This document shows, in pieces, positions 1-7,602 of a DNA stretch of 33,887 bases. The notes below the pieces were generated by a model. The model was not told the origin of the DNA and searched no databases. It saw only the letters and a program-made list of their open reading frames with translations. The translations under genes and the position numbers were made by a program. Source of the DNA: an uncultured Clostridia bacterium. Lineage in GTDB: Bacteria; Bacillota_A; Clostridia; Oscillospirales; Oscillospiraceae. The stretch lies in NCBI GenBank assembly GCA_946410505.1, contig CAMKAP010000002.1:1-33887 (forward strand), read 5' to 3'. The first letter of the stretch is position 1. Every line of letters begins with the position of its first letter.

Positions 1-435
1 GCCGGCGGTGGCGCCGTTCTCGGCGTCGACGCGCATCTGCAGGTTCTTCTTGGTGGAGTCGGTCAGCACCTCGCCCAGAAGCTCGGCAAACTTGGCGGCA
101 TGCTCGGCCTCTTCCAGGCCGGCCTTCTCCCAGTACAGACCGATCTCGGGATAGCCCTCGCGGTGAGCGACTCTGGCCATGGCCAGATACATGCCGACCT
201 CGGAGCACTCACCCTCGAAGTTGGAGCGCAGGCCCGCGATGATCTCCTCACGGACTTCCTCGGGGACCTCATCGGGAAAGACCTTGCCGACGCCGACCAC
301 ATGCTCGGAAGCCCAGCTCAGCTCCTCAGCCTGAAGGGTGAACTTGGAACCGGGGACCTTGCACACGGGGCACTTCTCGGGGGGCGTATCGCCCTCATGG
401 ACGTAGCCACAGACGGGACATACCCATTTCTTCAT
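1..435 (-). CDS. rbr: Reverse rubrerythrin (NADH peroxidase type), 3' end cut by window
   Basis: Non-haem di-iron peroxidase that reduces hydrogen peroxide with electrons from NADH-linked donors and protects anaerobes from oxygen; cytosolic. The visible 145 residues open with a compact rubredoxin-like Fe(SCys)4 domain (CPVCGY at about 6-11, CPVCKVPGSKF at about 23-33), followed by the rubrerythrin four-helix domain with the ligand helices FEGECSE (about 74-80) and EEAEHAAKF (about 108-116). Rubredoxin at the N-terminus is the order of reverse rubrerythrins of clostridia; classical ones carry it at the C-terminus. AGGAGG sits 9 bases before the ATG. The gene runs off the left edge, so its last third is not seen. 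It is divergent from nothing upstream: spoIIP lies behind it on the same strand, and a promoter sits between them. Confidence 0.93.
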   Translation of the reverse strand, partial: MKKWVCPVCGYVHEGDTPPEKCPVCKVPGSKFTLQAEELSWASEHVVGVGKVFPDEVPEEVREEIIAGLRSNFEGECSEVGMYLAMARVAHREGYPEIGLYWEKAGLEEAEHAAKFAELLGEVLTDSTKKNLQMRVDAENGATAG

Positions 436-485
436 AAATAAAATCCTCCTGTTTTGTTATCTTTAGCGTTGTCTCGCTTGCCCTC

Positions 486-514
486 AATTTAGCATGCGCG
501 ACTGTTTTTGTAAA
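486..514 (-). promoter_or_regulatory. Sigma-A-type promoter for rubrerythrin
   Basis: On the minus strand TTTACA (514-509) and TAAATT (491-486) are separated by exactly 17 bases. The start of transcription would fall near 479, about 45 bases before the rubrerythrin ATG. No PerR-type palindrome was recognised by eye. Confidence 0.6.
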
Positions 515-531
515 GGGGATTTGCAAAAAAT

Positions 532-1605
532 TCACGGGTTCGAGCTGTCTTCCCGGGTCCCCTCGGCGAGCTCTGCCAGCGCGGGCGCGGCGGCCTCGCC
601 GAAGAGCCGGATGGCGGCAAGCGCCTCCTGCAGCGTGTTGCCGCTGCTGCCCACTTCTATGATCAGAGAGCCGTGGGTCAAATGCTGGTTGTAGCGCTGC
701 GGAACTAGGGACACAGGGCGCATCAGCGTGGGATGGCGCATGCTCACCCGCTCCTGCAAATAGAGTGCGAGGCTGAGGTTTTCCCGCCAGTCCGGGTGGC
801 TCAGGCCGCTCTCGTCCGAACCGGAGAGCAGCATGATCTGGCTCGCCACAGTGCCCTCCTCCTCGGCCATGGTCTTGTACACCACGCCGTCGGCGCCCAG
901 AGCGTCCCGGTGCAGGTCCAGTACCACGGCGATATTCGGATACTCGGCCAGATAGCGCTCCACCGCCTCGCCGGAGCGGGTGTAGGAGCCGGTGTAGCTG
1001 GGATAATCGTAGATCTCCCGGTCGTGCAGGACACGCAGGCCCGCCTGTTCGAAGATGGCGGCCAGCTCGTCCCCCACGCGGATGACACTGCAGCGCTCGT
1101 CGGCGGTGCGGCGGTTGTCGTTGGCCTCATAGCGGTCCAGCCCCGCCGGGGTATAGGCCTCGCTGCCGTGGGTGTGCAGGATCAGGATCTGCGGTCCCTC
1201 GGCAGGCAGGCGCAGCGAAGGCCCGCGGCGCAGCAGCTCCTGCGCGTCCACACTGTAGGCTGTCTCGTTTTTGATGGCAAGGCCGCCGCGGATGGTGGTC
1301 TCCCGGATCTCGTCCGGGCTCACCGACTCCATTACGCTCACAAGAGATGCTTCTTCGCTCCCGGCAGCCCATGCGGGCTCGGATGCGGCGGGTCCGTCCG
1401 TCTCTTCTGGCCTGTCCGGAAGCGGGATCGGGCTCTCCTCCGCGGGATCGGGCAGCCCCGCCTCTATGCTCACGTTTCGCATCCGCCCTTCCTCGATGGC
1501 GGCCGCGGCGCGCATCCGGAGCGGAGCGCCCGCCGGCGCATGGGCAAACAGATACAGGCTCATCAGCGCAAGCCCCAGCGCCGCGAGCCTTCCGGAAAGC
1601 CGCAT
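532..1605 (-). CDS. spoIIP: Stage II sporulation protein P (SpoIIP)
   Basis: Membrane-anchored peptidoglycan amidase/endopeptidase that works with SpoIID and SpoIIM to thin septal peptidoglycan and drive engulfment of the forespore. A hydrophobic N-terminal segment (about residues 5-22) is followed by a variable acidic linker and the SpoIIP domain: ILILHTHGSEAYTP (zinc-binding His), a YDYPSYTGSYTRS segment, VVLDLHRDA, HPDWRENLSLAL, and RYNQHLTHGSLIIEVGS near the end, all in family order. I chose the ATG at 1605 (MRLSGRL) over the upstream ATG at 1626 because a GGGGGTGAGAGA stretch lies just before it and the upstream codon has no usable ribosome site. It is a single gene between the rubrerythrin and TSCPD genes. 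No sigma-E or sigma-F promoter could be assigned with confidence. Confidence 0.93.
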   Translation of the reverse strand: MRLSGRLAALGLALMSLYLFAHAPAGAPLRMRAAAAIEEGRMRNVSIEAGLPDPAEESPIPLPDRPEETDGPAASEPAWAAGSEEASLVSVMESVSPDEIRETTIRGGLAIKNETAYSVDAQELLRRGPSLRLPAEGPQILILHTHGSEAYTPAGLDRYEANDNRRTADERCSVIRVGDELAAIFEQAGLRVLHDREIYDYPSYTGSYTRSGEAVERYLAEYPNIAVVLDLHRDALGADGVVYKTMAEEEGTVASQIMLLSGSDESGLSHPDWRENLSLALYLQERVSMRHPTLMRPVSLVPQRYNQHLTHGSLIIEVGSSGNTLQEALAAIRLFGEAAAPALAELAEGTREDSSNP

Positions 1606-1661
1606 TCTCTCACCCCCGGGAGCCATCCTATGCGCCGCCCGGACACATCATGCCTCCCGCC

Positions 1662-1690
1662 TTGCCAAGGGCGCCTTTTCGTGATATATT
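1662..1690 (+). promoter_or_regulatory. Probable promoter of the TSCPD-SleB-rsmG run
   Basis: TTGCCA (1662-1667) and TATATT (1685-1690) are 17 bases apart. Transcription would begin around 1697, right at the AAGGAG site for the ATG at 1712, giving a leader of only about 15 bases. That short leader is a reason for caution. Confidence 0.5.
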
Positions 1691-1711
1691 GACCAAAAAG
1701 GAGTGATTCTT

Positions 1712-1963
1712 ATGACCTATTCTTACCGCCCCCGTGGCGTCTGCTCCCAGCGCATGGACATTGAGCTCAACGGCAGCACCATCGAATCCGTCAAGGTGAT
1801 CGGCGGCTGCGACGGCAATCTCCAGGGCATCTCCCGCCTGGTGGCCGGGATGGACGTGGACGAGGCCATCTCCCGGCTGGAGGGCATCCGCTGCGGCTTC
1901 AAGCCCACCTCCTGCCCCGATCAGCTGGCGCAGGCGCTCAAGGCCTGCAAGGCCGAGCAATGA
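1712..1963 (+). CDS. TSCPD-domain protein (TIGR03905 type)
   Basis: An 83-residue protein that is essentially one TSCPD domain, so called after the conserved motif found in some ribonucleotide reductases. Recognisable parts are the opening TYSYRPRGVCS, the GGCDGNLQGISRLVAGM core (about 31-47), the RCGFKPTSCPDQLAQAL end and conserved cysteines at three places. The family is common in clostridia; its biochemical role is not established, and metal or nucleotide binding is only suspected. The ATG at 1712 has AAGGAG 8 bases upstream; a GTG at 1703 in the same frame overlaps that site and is less likely. The stop codon overlaps the next gene's start (ATGA), so the two are translationally coupled. 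Confidence 0.85.
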   Translation: MTYSYRPRGVCSQRMDIELNGSTIESVKVIGGCDGNLQGISRLVAGMDVDEAISRLEGIRCGFKPTSCPDQLAQALKACKAEQ

Positions 1964-2847
1964 GACGGCTGGCAGCGCTTTTGCTTCTCTGTGCGCTGCT
2001 GCTCTCCGGCTGCGCGGCTGCGCCGGAGCGCAGCACCCCGCCGACGGAGCCGCCCGCCCCGTCGCCGCTGCCCACCGCGCCGGAGCACCTCTATGAGCCG
2101 CTGCGGGTCTATCTGGACGGGCTGCTGACGGATCGGGGCTATGTGCGAAACAGCATCGCCTATCTCGCGCCGGAGACGGTCTGCGCCTATTACGGGCTGG
2201 AGCACACGGAGACAGCAGATGCGCAGAGCTTCACCCTGACGCTCCCCGGCCTCACGGTGAAAGGCAGCCGAAGTCTCTCCTGGTTTCTTGCAGGCGGGCG
2301 CTACCTCTACGCCCCGGAGGGCTGGATCGAGGCGGACGGGCGGCTGTATCTGCCCGCGGACGTCATTGAGCATATCTTCGGTCTGTCTGTGACGCTCTCC
2401 GGCGAGCCTCTGCGTGCCGAAGTGAGCAGCACCGGATACCGGCTGCTGCAGGGCGGGGAGGATTTCTATGAAAACGCCTTCCACGCCGACGATCTGTACT
2501 GGCTGGAGCATATCATCTATGCCGAGGCGCACCATGAATCCCTGGCCTGCCAGATCGGCGTGGGCAACGTGGTGCTCAACCGGGTCGCGGAGAGCGGCTT
2601 TCCCGGCACAATCACGGGTGTGGTACTGGACCGGGAGCATACGATCCAATTTGAGCCCGTGGGCTCCGGTGAGGTTGCCGCCGAGCCGGACGAGACGGCA
2701 AGGATCGCGGCCCGCCTCTGTCTGGAGGGCTTCAACACGGCGGGCGACAGCCTGTATTTTGTCAACCCCGAGCGGGGCGATCCGAGCTGGTTTCAGCGCT
2801 CTCTGCGCCTCGTCTGCAGCATCGGCCATCTGGACTTTTATCGCTGA
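1960..2847 (+). CDS. Lipoprotein cell wall hydrolase, SleB-like (Hydrolase_2)
   Basis: 295 residues. The N-terminus is a lipoprotein signal with a lipobox LLSGC (Cys about residue 18), followed by a Pro/Thr-rich spacer, so the enzyme should be tethered outside the membrane. Residues about 45-165 resemble the copper-amine-oxidase-N-like fold common in clostridial wall proteins (a RVYLDG...SIAYLAPETVCAYYG type pattern). The C-terminal 110 residues match the SleB/CwlJ lytic transglycosylase family: LEHIIYAEAHHESLACQIGVGNVVLNRV with the probable catalytic Glu in YAEAHHE, then FPGTITGVV, and a FVNPERGDPSWF end. SleB-type enzymes cleave peptidoglycan, often spore cortex; a role in sporulation or germination is an inference. 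It overlaps the TSCPD stop by 4 bases. Confidence 0.82.
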   Translation: MRRLAALLLLCALLLSGCAAAPERSTPPTEPPAPSPLPTAPEHLYEPLRVYLDGLLTDRGYVRNSIAYLAPETVCAYYGLEHTETADAQSFTLTLPGLTVKGSRSLSWFLAGGRYLYAPEGWIEADGRLYLPADVIEHIFGLSVTLSGEPLRAEVSSTGYRLLQGGEDFYENAFHADDLYWLEHIIYAEAHHESLACQIGVGNVVLNRVAESGFPGTITGVVLDREHTIQFEPVGSGEVAAEPDETARIAARLCLEGFNTAGDSLYFVNPERGDPSWFQRSLRLVCSIGHLDFYR

Positions 2848-2880
2848 CGCGGGGAAACAACACTGCAAGAGGATTGCGCC

Positions 2881-3594
2881 ATGGCAAACGAACTGGAAAA
2901 CATACTGACAGAGGGCTTCGCGGCTCTCGGTCTGCCTCTGGACGGCGAGGCGCTGGCGCGCTTTCGCCGCTATTACGAGATCCTGAGCGAAAAAAACCGG
3001 GTCATGAATCTGACCGCCATCGAGGGCGAGGCCGATTCCGCCCGGCTCCATTTTCTGGACTGCGCGGCCCTGCTGAACTTCACGGACTTTTCCGCGAAGC
3101 GTGTCATCGACGTGGGCAGCGGCGCGGGCTTTCCGGGGCTCGTGCTCAAGATCGCCCGGCCGGAGACGGAACTGACGCTGCTGGACAGCCTGGACAAGCG
3201 GGTGAGGTTTCTGCGGGAGACCGGCGATGCGCTGGGCTTTGAGGACCTGCGCTGCGTCCACGCCCGGGCGGAGGAGGCCCCGGAGGGCTTCCGCCAGGGC
3301 TTTGACATCGTCGTATCCCGGGCGGTAGCCCGGCTGAACGTGCTGTGCGAGCTGTGCCTCCCCTTTGCGAAGACCGGCGGGGTCTTTCTCGCCATGAAGG
3401 GACCCGGCGCCGCCGAAGAGCTCAGCGAGGCCAAGAAGGCCGTCAAGCTCCTGGGCGGGCAGATCGAGCATGTGGAGGAATACCGGATCCCCGGCACCGA
3501 TCTGCAGCGCACGGTCATCCGCATCCGCAAGGTTTCTGACACCCCGGCCCGCTATCCCCGACGCTGGGCGCAGATCAAGAAGGCGCCGCTATGA
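2881..3594 (+). CDS. rsmG: 16S rRNA (guanine-527 N7)-methyltransferase RsmG
   Basis: Transfers a methyl group from S-adenosylmethionine to N7 of G527 in 16S rRNA; cytosolic. The 237-residue length is normal for the family. Visible signatures are the N-terminal NRVMNLTAI block (about 40-48), the LHFLDCAAL segment, the SAM-binding motif VIDVGSGAGFPGLVLKI (about 75-91), LLDSLDKRVRFL, and VVSRAVARLNVLCELC. AAGAGG lies 8-13 bases before the ATG. The stop codon overlaps the start of the downstream lipoprotein gene. Loss of RsmG is known to give low-level streptomycin resistance in other bacteria. It is usually found near gidA or parA genes; neither is in this window. Confidence 0.95.
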   Translation: MANELENILTEGFAALGLPLDGEALARFRRYYEILSEKNRVMNLTAIEGEADSARLHFLDCAALLNFTDFSAKRVIDVGSGAGFPGLVLKIARPETELTLLDSLDKRVRFLRETGDALGFEDLRCVHARAEEAPEGFRQGFDIVVSRAVARLNVLCELCLPFAKTGGVFLAMKGPGAAEELSEAKKAVKLLGGQIEHVEEYRIPGTDLQRTVIRIRKVSDTPARYPRRWAQIKKAPL

Positions 3595-4649
3595 AAAGGG
3601 CCTTGTGTCTTCTGCTCTGCGTTTTCTCTCTGTTGTCACTTTGCGCCTGCGGGAAGCAGGCGGAGGAGCCGTATTCCGCGGTGATCTGGTGCGCCGCCGA
3701 CGATCCGCTGCTGCCGACACTGCAAAAGGCGGCAGAGGATTACAACCGGAGCAGAAAAGACGGCGCTCTTGCCGTCACGCTGCGGGCCTTCGACGATGAG
3801 GCGGCCCTCAAAAACGCCTTGAATACCGCCCGGCCCGATCTGCTGCTCTGCTCCCACACGCTGGCCCTTCCGCTCTATGAGGAGGGGCTTCTGAGCGGCG
3901 TCGGAACGGCGCTTTCCTTCCCTGACACCCTGGCCGGGCGCTCGGAGGGCATCGGGAAAAGCATCTTCCCCATCGGAAGCCGTGTGCAGCTGCTGGTGAG
4001 CCGCGAGGCGCTCTCTGCGGATTTGGAGTCGCTCTGCGTCCGCGCCGCGGCGTACGGCAGCGAAACGAGGGCGCCTTTCCTCGCCGCGGACAGCTACGCC
4101 GATCTGCTGTGTCAGAATCTGCTGGGCAGCGGAGAATTCCACGCCAATCGCAGCAAAGACTGCTTCAGCGCCGCCTTTCAAAGCGCCTGGAACACCCTCG
4201 CCGAGGCCGCCTTTTCCGGCGGGCTCTATACCGGGCCCGAGGCCGCAGCTTCCCTTCTGCGGGGCGGCATCCCCGCCGCGCTCGCTTTCTCCGACACACT
4301 GACCGAAACGAGCCTGGAGGACTTCACCCTGACGCCGCTGCGCGGGGAGGGTGATCCGCTGCTGGCCGATCTGCGCTGTCTCGCGGTGATGGCCCATGAG
4401 GGGCGGCAGCAGCGCGGCACCGGGGCCTTTCTCGCCTGGCTCTTCTCCGGAGAGCGGGCATGCAGGCTTTCGCTGGACGCAGGGCTGATCCCGGCCCTGC
4501 CCGGCGGGCAGCCGGAGGGCGAGCTGGAGGAACTGCTGCTTTCCCTGTCCTCCCGCGCACTATGGCTGCCGGACGGCAGCAGCGATTTTGTAAAAAACCG
4601 CGCTGCCTTCGAGGCGGACTGCCGCGCCGCACTGGACTTGCTAAAATAA
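3591..4649 (+). CDS. Lipoprotein resembling an extracellular solute-binding protein
   Basis: 352 residues. The signal peptide ends at a lipobox (LSLCAC, Cys about 20), and the mature part shows the layout of family 1 solute-binding proteins: YSAVIWCAADDPLLPTLQKAAEDYNRS at the start, ARPDLLLCSHTLALPLYEEGLLSG (about 79-102), then a C-terminal lobe with GAFLAWLFSGERACRLSLDAGLIPAL. No permease or ATPase gene is adjacent, so it is an orphan; the ligand is unknown. It starts inside the rsmG stop codon (ATGA), which points to co-expression with rsmG, an odd pairing. An alternative is a lipoprotein that kept the fold but lost transport. Confidence 0.65.
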   Translation: MKRALCLLLCVFSLLSLCACGKQAEEPYSAVIWCAADDPLLPTLQKAAEDYNRSRKDGALAVTLRAFDDEAALKNALNTARPDLLLCSHTLALPLYEEGLLSGVGTALSFPDTLAGRSEGIGKSIFPIGSRVQLLVSREALSADLESLCVRAAAYGSETRAPFLAADSYADLLCQNLLGSGEFHANRSKDCFSAAFQSAWNTLAEAAFSGGLYTGPEAAASLLRGGIPAALAFSDTLTETSLEDFTLTPLRGEGDPLLADLRCLAVMAHEGRQQRGTGAFLAWLFSGERACRLSLDAGLIPALPGGQPEGELEELLLSLSSRALWLPDGSSDFVKNRAAFEADCRAALDLLK

Positions 4650-4666
4650 TCTGAATGTGTTAATAT
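4638..4666 (+). promoter_or_regulatory. Probable hypB promoter
   Basis: TTGCTA (4638-4643), overlapping the end of the previous gene, and TAATAT (4661-4666) are 17 bases apart. The predicted start is about 4673, roughly 30 bases before the hypB ATG. Confidence 0.5.
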
Positions 4667-4703
4667 ATCTGAGTTCACAAATTACAACTAACGAGGTGTC
4701 TTT

Positions 4704-5372
4704 ATGGAAGGCTATCGCGTACTGGAAATCAAACAGAGCGTTTTTGAAAACAACGACCGGGAAGCCGACAAGCTGCGCGAGCAGCTCAAGAAGGACCGCA
4801 CCTTCCTGCTCAATCTGATGAGCTCCCCCGGCTCCGGCAAGACCACCACCCTGAAGGCGACCATCGCCGCGCTGAAGGATGAGTTTCGCATCGGCGTCAT
4901 GGAGGCCGACATCGACTCCGACGTGGACGCCGCCACCATCGAGAAGACCGGCGCCAAGGTCATCCAGCTCCACACCGGCGGCATGTGCCACCTGGACGCG
5001 GGCATGACCAGGCAGGGCCTCCTGGGTCTCGGCACCGAGGACATCGACTTTGCCATCCTGGAAAACATCGGCAATCTGGTCTGCCCCGCGGAGTTCGACA
5101 CCGGCGCTGTGAAAAACGCCATGATCCTCTCCGTCCCCGAAGGGCATGACAAGCCCCTCAAGTACCCCCTGATGTTCTCCATCTGCGACGTGCTGCTCAT
5201 CAACAAGATCGACGTGCTGCCCTATTTTGACTTTGACATGGAGGCATGCAAGAAGTACGTTCTGCGCTTAAACCCCAACATGAAGATCATCCCCATCTGC
5301 GCCCGCACCGGCGAAGGCATCGACGAATTTGCCCAGTGGCTGCGCGAGCAGATCACCGCTTGGAACGGCTGA
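4704..5372 (+). CDS. hypB: Hydrogenase/urease nickel incorporation GTPase HypB
   Basis: SIMIBI-class GTPase that delivers nickel to [NiFe]-hydrogenase precursors together with HypA. The 222-residue protein carries the P-loop SPGSGKTT (41-48), MEADIDSDVDA (about 66-76), the metal-site motif GGMCHLDAGM with Cys95 and His96, ENIGNLVCPAEFD (120-132, second metal Cys127) and the base-recognition NKID (167-170). The His-rich N-terminal nickel store of some HypB proteins is absent, as in archaeal and many clostridial forms. The ATG has GAGGTG 7 bases upstream. No hypA, hypC-F or hydrogenase structural gene lies in the window, so the gene stands alone here and ends at a strong terminator. HypB may also serve urease or another nickel enzyme. 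Confidence 0.95.
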   Translation: MEGYRVLEIKQSVFENNDREADKLREQLKKDRTFLLNLMSSPGSGKTTTLKATIAALKDEFRIGVMEADIDSDVDAATIEKTGAKVIQLHTGGMCHLDAGMTRQGLLGLGTEDIDFAILENIGNLVCPAEFDTGAVKNAMILSVPEGHDKPLKYPLMFSICDVLLINKIDVLPYFDFDMEACKKYVLRLNPNMKIIPICARTGEGIDEFAQWLREQITAWNG

Positions 5373-5390
5373 AAAAGCGCAAATGCAAAA

Positions 5391-5419
5391 GGAGACGGCT
5401 GCTGCCGTCTCCTTTTTTT
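5391..5419. terminator. Bidirectional intrinsic terminator, hypB / coaX
   Basis: A perfect 9-bp stem GGAGACGGC / GCCGTCTCC with a TGCT loop is followed by seven T. A run of four A precedes it, so it can also end transcription coming from coaX on the other strand. Confidence 0.9.
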
Positions 5420-5428
5420 GATGCCCGT

Positions 5429-6199
5429 TTATTCTTTTCTGTTTTTCTCCCACAGGACCCAGAGGCCCTTGAGCAGCAGATCGTCGTCGCAGACGATCTC
5501 ATGCCGACAGCAGGCGATGATGCCCTGGGCCAGCCCGCCGGTGGCGATATGGGCGCAGGGATAGCCCAGCTCCTCCTCCATGCGGTCGATCATGCCGTCA
5601 ATGGCGGCGGCGGTTCCGTAGACCGCGGCAGAGCGCATACAGTCCACCGTGTTGGTGCCGATGACCTTTTTGGGGGCTGTGATGGAAATATCCGGCAGCA
5701 GGCTCGTGCCGGAGGCCAGGGCCGCCATACCCAGCTTCACGCCCGGCAGGATCGCGCCGCCGCGGAAGCCGCCGTCCTGATCGATGACCGTGATGGTGGT
5801 GGCGGTGCCCAGATCCATGACGATGACCGGCGCGCCCACGCAGTGCATGGCCGCAACGCCGCCCACCACCAGGTCGCCCGCCACGGTGCCGGGGTCGTCC
5901 ACCCGCAGATTCAGCCCCGTCTTGACGCCGGGGCCGACCACCATGCAGTCAAGCCCGGTGACCGCCTTGACAGCGCCGAGCATCGCCCGGTTCACCGGCG
6001 GCACCACAGAGGAGTAGATCGCGCCCTCGAAGCCCGCCGCATCCACGCCGTAGAGGTCAAAGAGCTGTTTGAGCTTGACGGCGTACTCCGCGTCTGTCTG
6101 GTTCGCGTCCGTATGCACGCGTACGATGTTGAGGATCTTGCCGTCCTCGATACAGCCGAGGACGATGTTGGTATTGCCCACGTCGATGGCGAGGATCAT
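5429..6199 (-). CDS. coaX: Type III pantothenate kinase
   Basis: Phosphorylates pantothenate with ATP, the first step of coenzyme A synthesis. The 256-residue protein begins with the ASKHA nucleotide-binding motif MILAIDVGNTN, and also shows SSVVPPVN (about 62-69), the VDDPGTVAGDLVVGGVAA segment holding the catalytic Asp, VMDLGTATTITVID and GGAILPGVKLGM, all in family order. In the GADR motif of many CoaX proteins this one has GDL, which as I remember it is common among clostridial forms. The start at 6199 was chosen because AAGGAGG lies just before it and MILAIDVGNTN is the family's normal N-terminus; an upstream in-frame extension of 33 residues has no family character. It lies 22 bp after an ECF-type transporter gene on the same strand. 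Confidence 0.95.
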   Translation of the reverse strand: MILAIDVGNTNIVLGCIEDGKILNIVRVHTDANQTDAEYAVKLKQLFDLYGVDAAGFEGAIYSSVVPPVNRAMLGAVKAVTGLDCMVVGPGVKTGLNLRVDDPGTVAGDLVVGGVAAMHCVGAPVIVMDLGTATTITVIDQDGGFRGGAILPGVKLGMAALASGTSLLPDISITAPKKVIGTNTVDCMRSAAVYGTAAAIDGMIDRMEEELGYPCAHIATGGLAQGIIACCRHEIVCDDDLLLKGLWVLWEKNRKE

Positions 6200-6221
6200 G
6201 GGGCCGCCTCCTTGTTTTTTC

Positions 6222-6806
6222 TCAGTGATTGTCCTTCCGGCCGATCTTGATGAGCCGGACAACGACCGGACTGAGGACGATGTTGACCAGCAGCTCAAAC
6301 AGGAAGTTTGCGCCCACCAGGCCGAAGATCATGTAGTTGCCCACGCTGGGAAAGCCCATCGCGGTAGCCCACTCGGTGATGGTGGGCATAAAAAAGAGCA
6401 CACAGCCCACAAGGAAGATGCCGGTGTTCACCACGGGGGCGGCCACGGCGGCGAGGATCACGGCGAGCCAGCCGTTGAGCTTCTCCAGCGCCCGGTACAC
6501 AAGCCCTGCGCAGAGGCCGGCGAGCGCGCCCTTGAGGAGCACGGTCAGCACCGTGCCCAGGGGGTTGACCGCGAGGAAGGCCGCGGCGTCACCGGAGAGG
6601 AGCACCACCATGCCGAACACGAAGCCGAGCCACGCGCCGGCAAAATGGCCGTACAGCGCGGCGCCCACGACGATGGGGATCAGCACCAGAGAGATGGAGA
6701 AGGGGCCGAAGCGGACAAAGGCCCCCAGAAACTGGAGGACGACGACGATGGCGGTAAACAGCGCCAGCCCCGTCAGCGTGCGGGTTGAGATGCGTTTCGA
6801 TTCCAT
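6222..6806 (-). CDS. ECF transporter S component, probably for pantothenate
   Basis: Substrate-binding membrane subunit of an energy-coupling-factor vitamin transporter; it would share the EcfA/EcfT module encoded elsewhere. The 194-residue protein is nearly all hydrophobic, with about six membrane segments. The N-terminal TRTLTGLALFTAIVVVLQF helix and the following small-residue-rich VLIPIVVGAALYGHFAGAWLGFVFGMVVLL are typical of S components. The start at 6806 has AAAGGA upstream; a longer in-frame start at 6908 would add a basic, non-membrane stretch. Substrate is inferred only from its position directly upstream of coaX: PanT-type S components import pantothenate, the substrate of CoaX. 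Riboflavin or another vitamin cannot be excluded. Confidence 0.83.
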   Translation of the reverse strand: MESKRISTRTLTGLALFTAIVVVLQFLGAFVRFGPFSISLVLIPIVVGAALYGHFAGAWLGFVFGMVVLLSGDAAAFLAVNPLGTVLTVLLKGALAGLCAGLVYRALEKLNGWLAVILAAVAAPVVNTGIFLVGCVLFFMPTITEWATAMGFPSVGNYMIFGLVGANFLFELLVNIVLSPVVVRLIKIGRKDNH

Positions 6807-6991
6807 ATTCAATTCCTTTCTGCTGTCGCCCCGGTCAGGCCGGGTGCGGCGCACTGTGATTGTAGTCTCACGGCCCGGCTTTGTCAAGCCGTAAGACTTC
6901 TTCAGCACCAGACAGGACGAAGCGCAGCGGAAAATGTTCCCGGGTGTCCGGCCTTCCGCCCCGGCGGCTAAATCTATATTTCCTGTTTTTC

Positions 6992-7020
6992 TGAAACTTT
7001 TTCCGCAAAAGCGGCGTTAT
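6992..7020 (+). promoter_or_regulatory. Putative ECF-sigma-type promoter upstream of the sigma gene
   Basis: TGAAAC (6992-6997), 17 bases, then CGTTAT (7015-7020). This resembles the AAC-type -35 and CGT-type -10 of group IV (ECF) sigma factors and not the sigma-A consensus. It lies 28 bases before the ATG of the sigma gene, so autoregulation is the simplest reading. The 241-bp gap 6807-7047 also holds the unassigned promoter of the divergent ECF-S gene. Confidence 0.5.
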
Positions 7021-7047
7021 TCAGGGTGAAAGGAGGTGGGTGCAGCG

Positions 7048-7602
7048 ATGCATGACGCACAAATCGTCGCGCTCTACTGGCAGCGCGACCCGGCGGCCAT
7101 TGACGAGAGCGCCCGGAAATACGGCGCCTACTGCCGCAGCATTGCCCGGAGCATCCTCAATAACGCCGAGGACGCTGAGGAGTGCCTCAACGACACCTGG
7201 CTGGGCGCCTGGAACAGCATGCCGGAGCACCGGCCCGAAAGGCTCGGCCCTTACCTGGGAAAGCTCACCCGCTGGCTGAGTCTCAGCCGACGGCGGAAGC
7301 AGGGCCGGGAAAAGAACGGCGGCGGTGAGACCGCCCTTGCGCTGGAGGAGCTGGCAGAGTGCCTGCCCGGCGGAGAGGACACGGAGCGGGAAACCGAGCT
7401 CCGGGAGCTGGGGCGCAGCCTCAATCGTCTGCTGGACGCCATGAAACCGGAGGAGCGCTCCGTTTTTCTGGCCCGCTACTGGCTCTGCGCGCCGATCGCG
7501 GAAATTGCCGCCCGCCACGGTTTCACCCAGGGGAAGGTCAAAACCATGCTGCGCCGCAGCAGACTGAAGCTGCAAAAGCAGCTCCGGGAGGAGGGATATT
7601 GA
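7048..7602 (+). CDS. RNA polymerase sigma factor, ECF-like (sigma-70 family)
   Basis: 184 residues, the size of ECF sigma factors. Region 2 spans about 12-60 (DESARKYGAYCRSIARSILNNAEDAEECLNDTWLGAWNSMP, with the conserved DAEECLNDTW that contacts core polymerase and the -10 element). Region 4 spans about 125-178 (LNRLLDAMKPEERSVFLARYWLCAPIAEIAARHGFTQGKVKTMLRRSRLKL) with a clear helix-turn-helix. AGGAGGTG lies 9 bases before the ATG at 7048; a GTG at 7036 sits inside that site. Its stop overlaps the start of the next gene (TGATG), a typical sigma/anti-sigma arrangement. The inducing signal cannot be read from the sequence. Confidence 0.88.
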   Translation: MHDAQIVALYWQRDPAAIDESARKYGAYCRSIARSILNNAEDAEECLNDTWLGAWNSMPEHRPERLGPYLGKLTRWLSLSRRRKQGREKNGGGETALALEELAECLPGGEDTERETELRELGRSLNRLLDAMKPEERSVFLARYWLCAPIAEIAARHGFTQGKVKTMLRRSRLKLQKQLREEGY

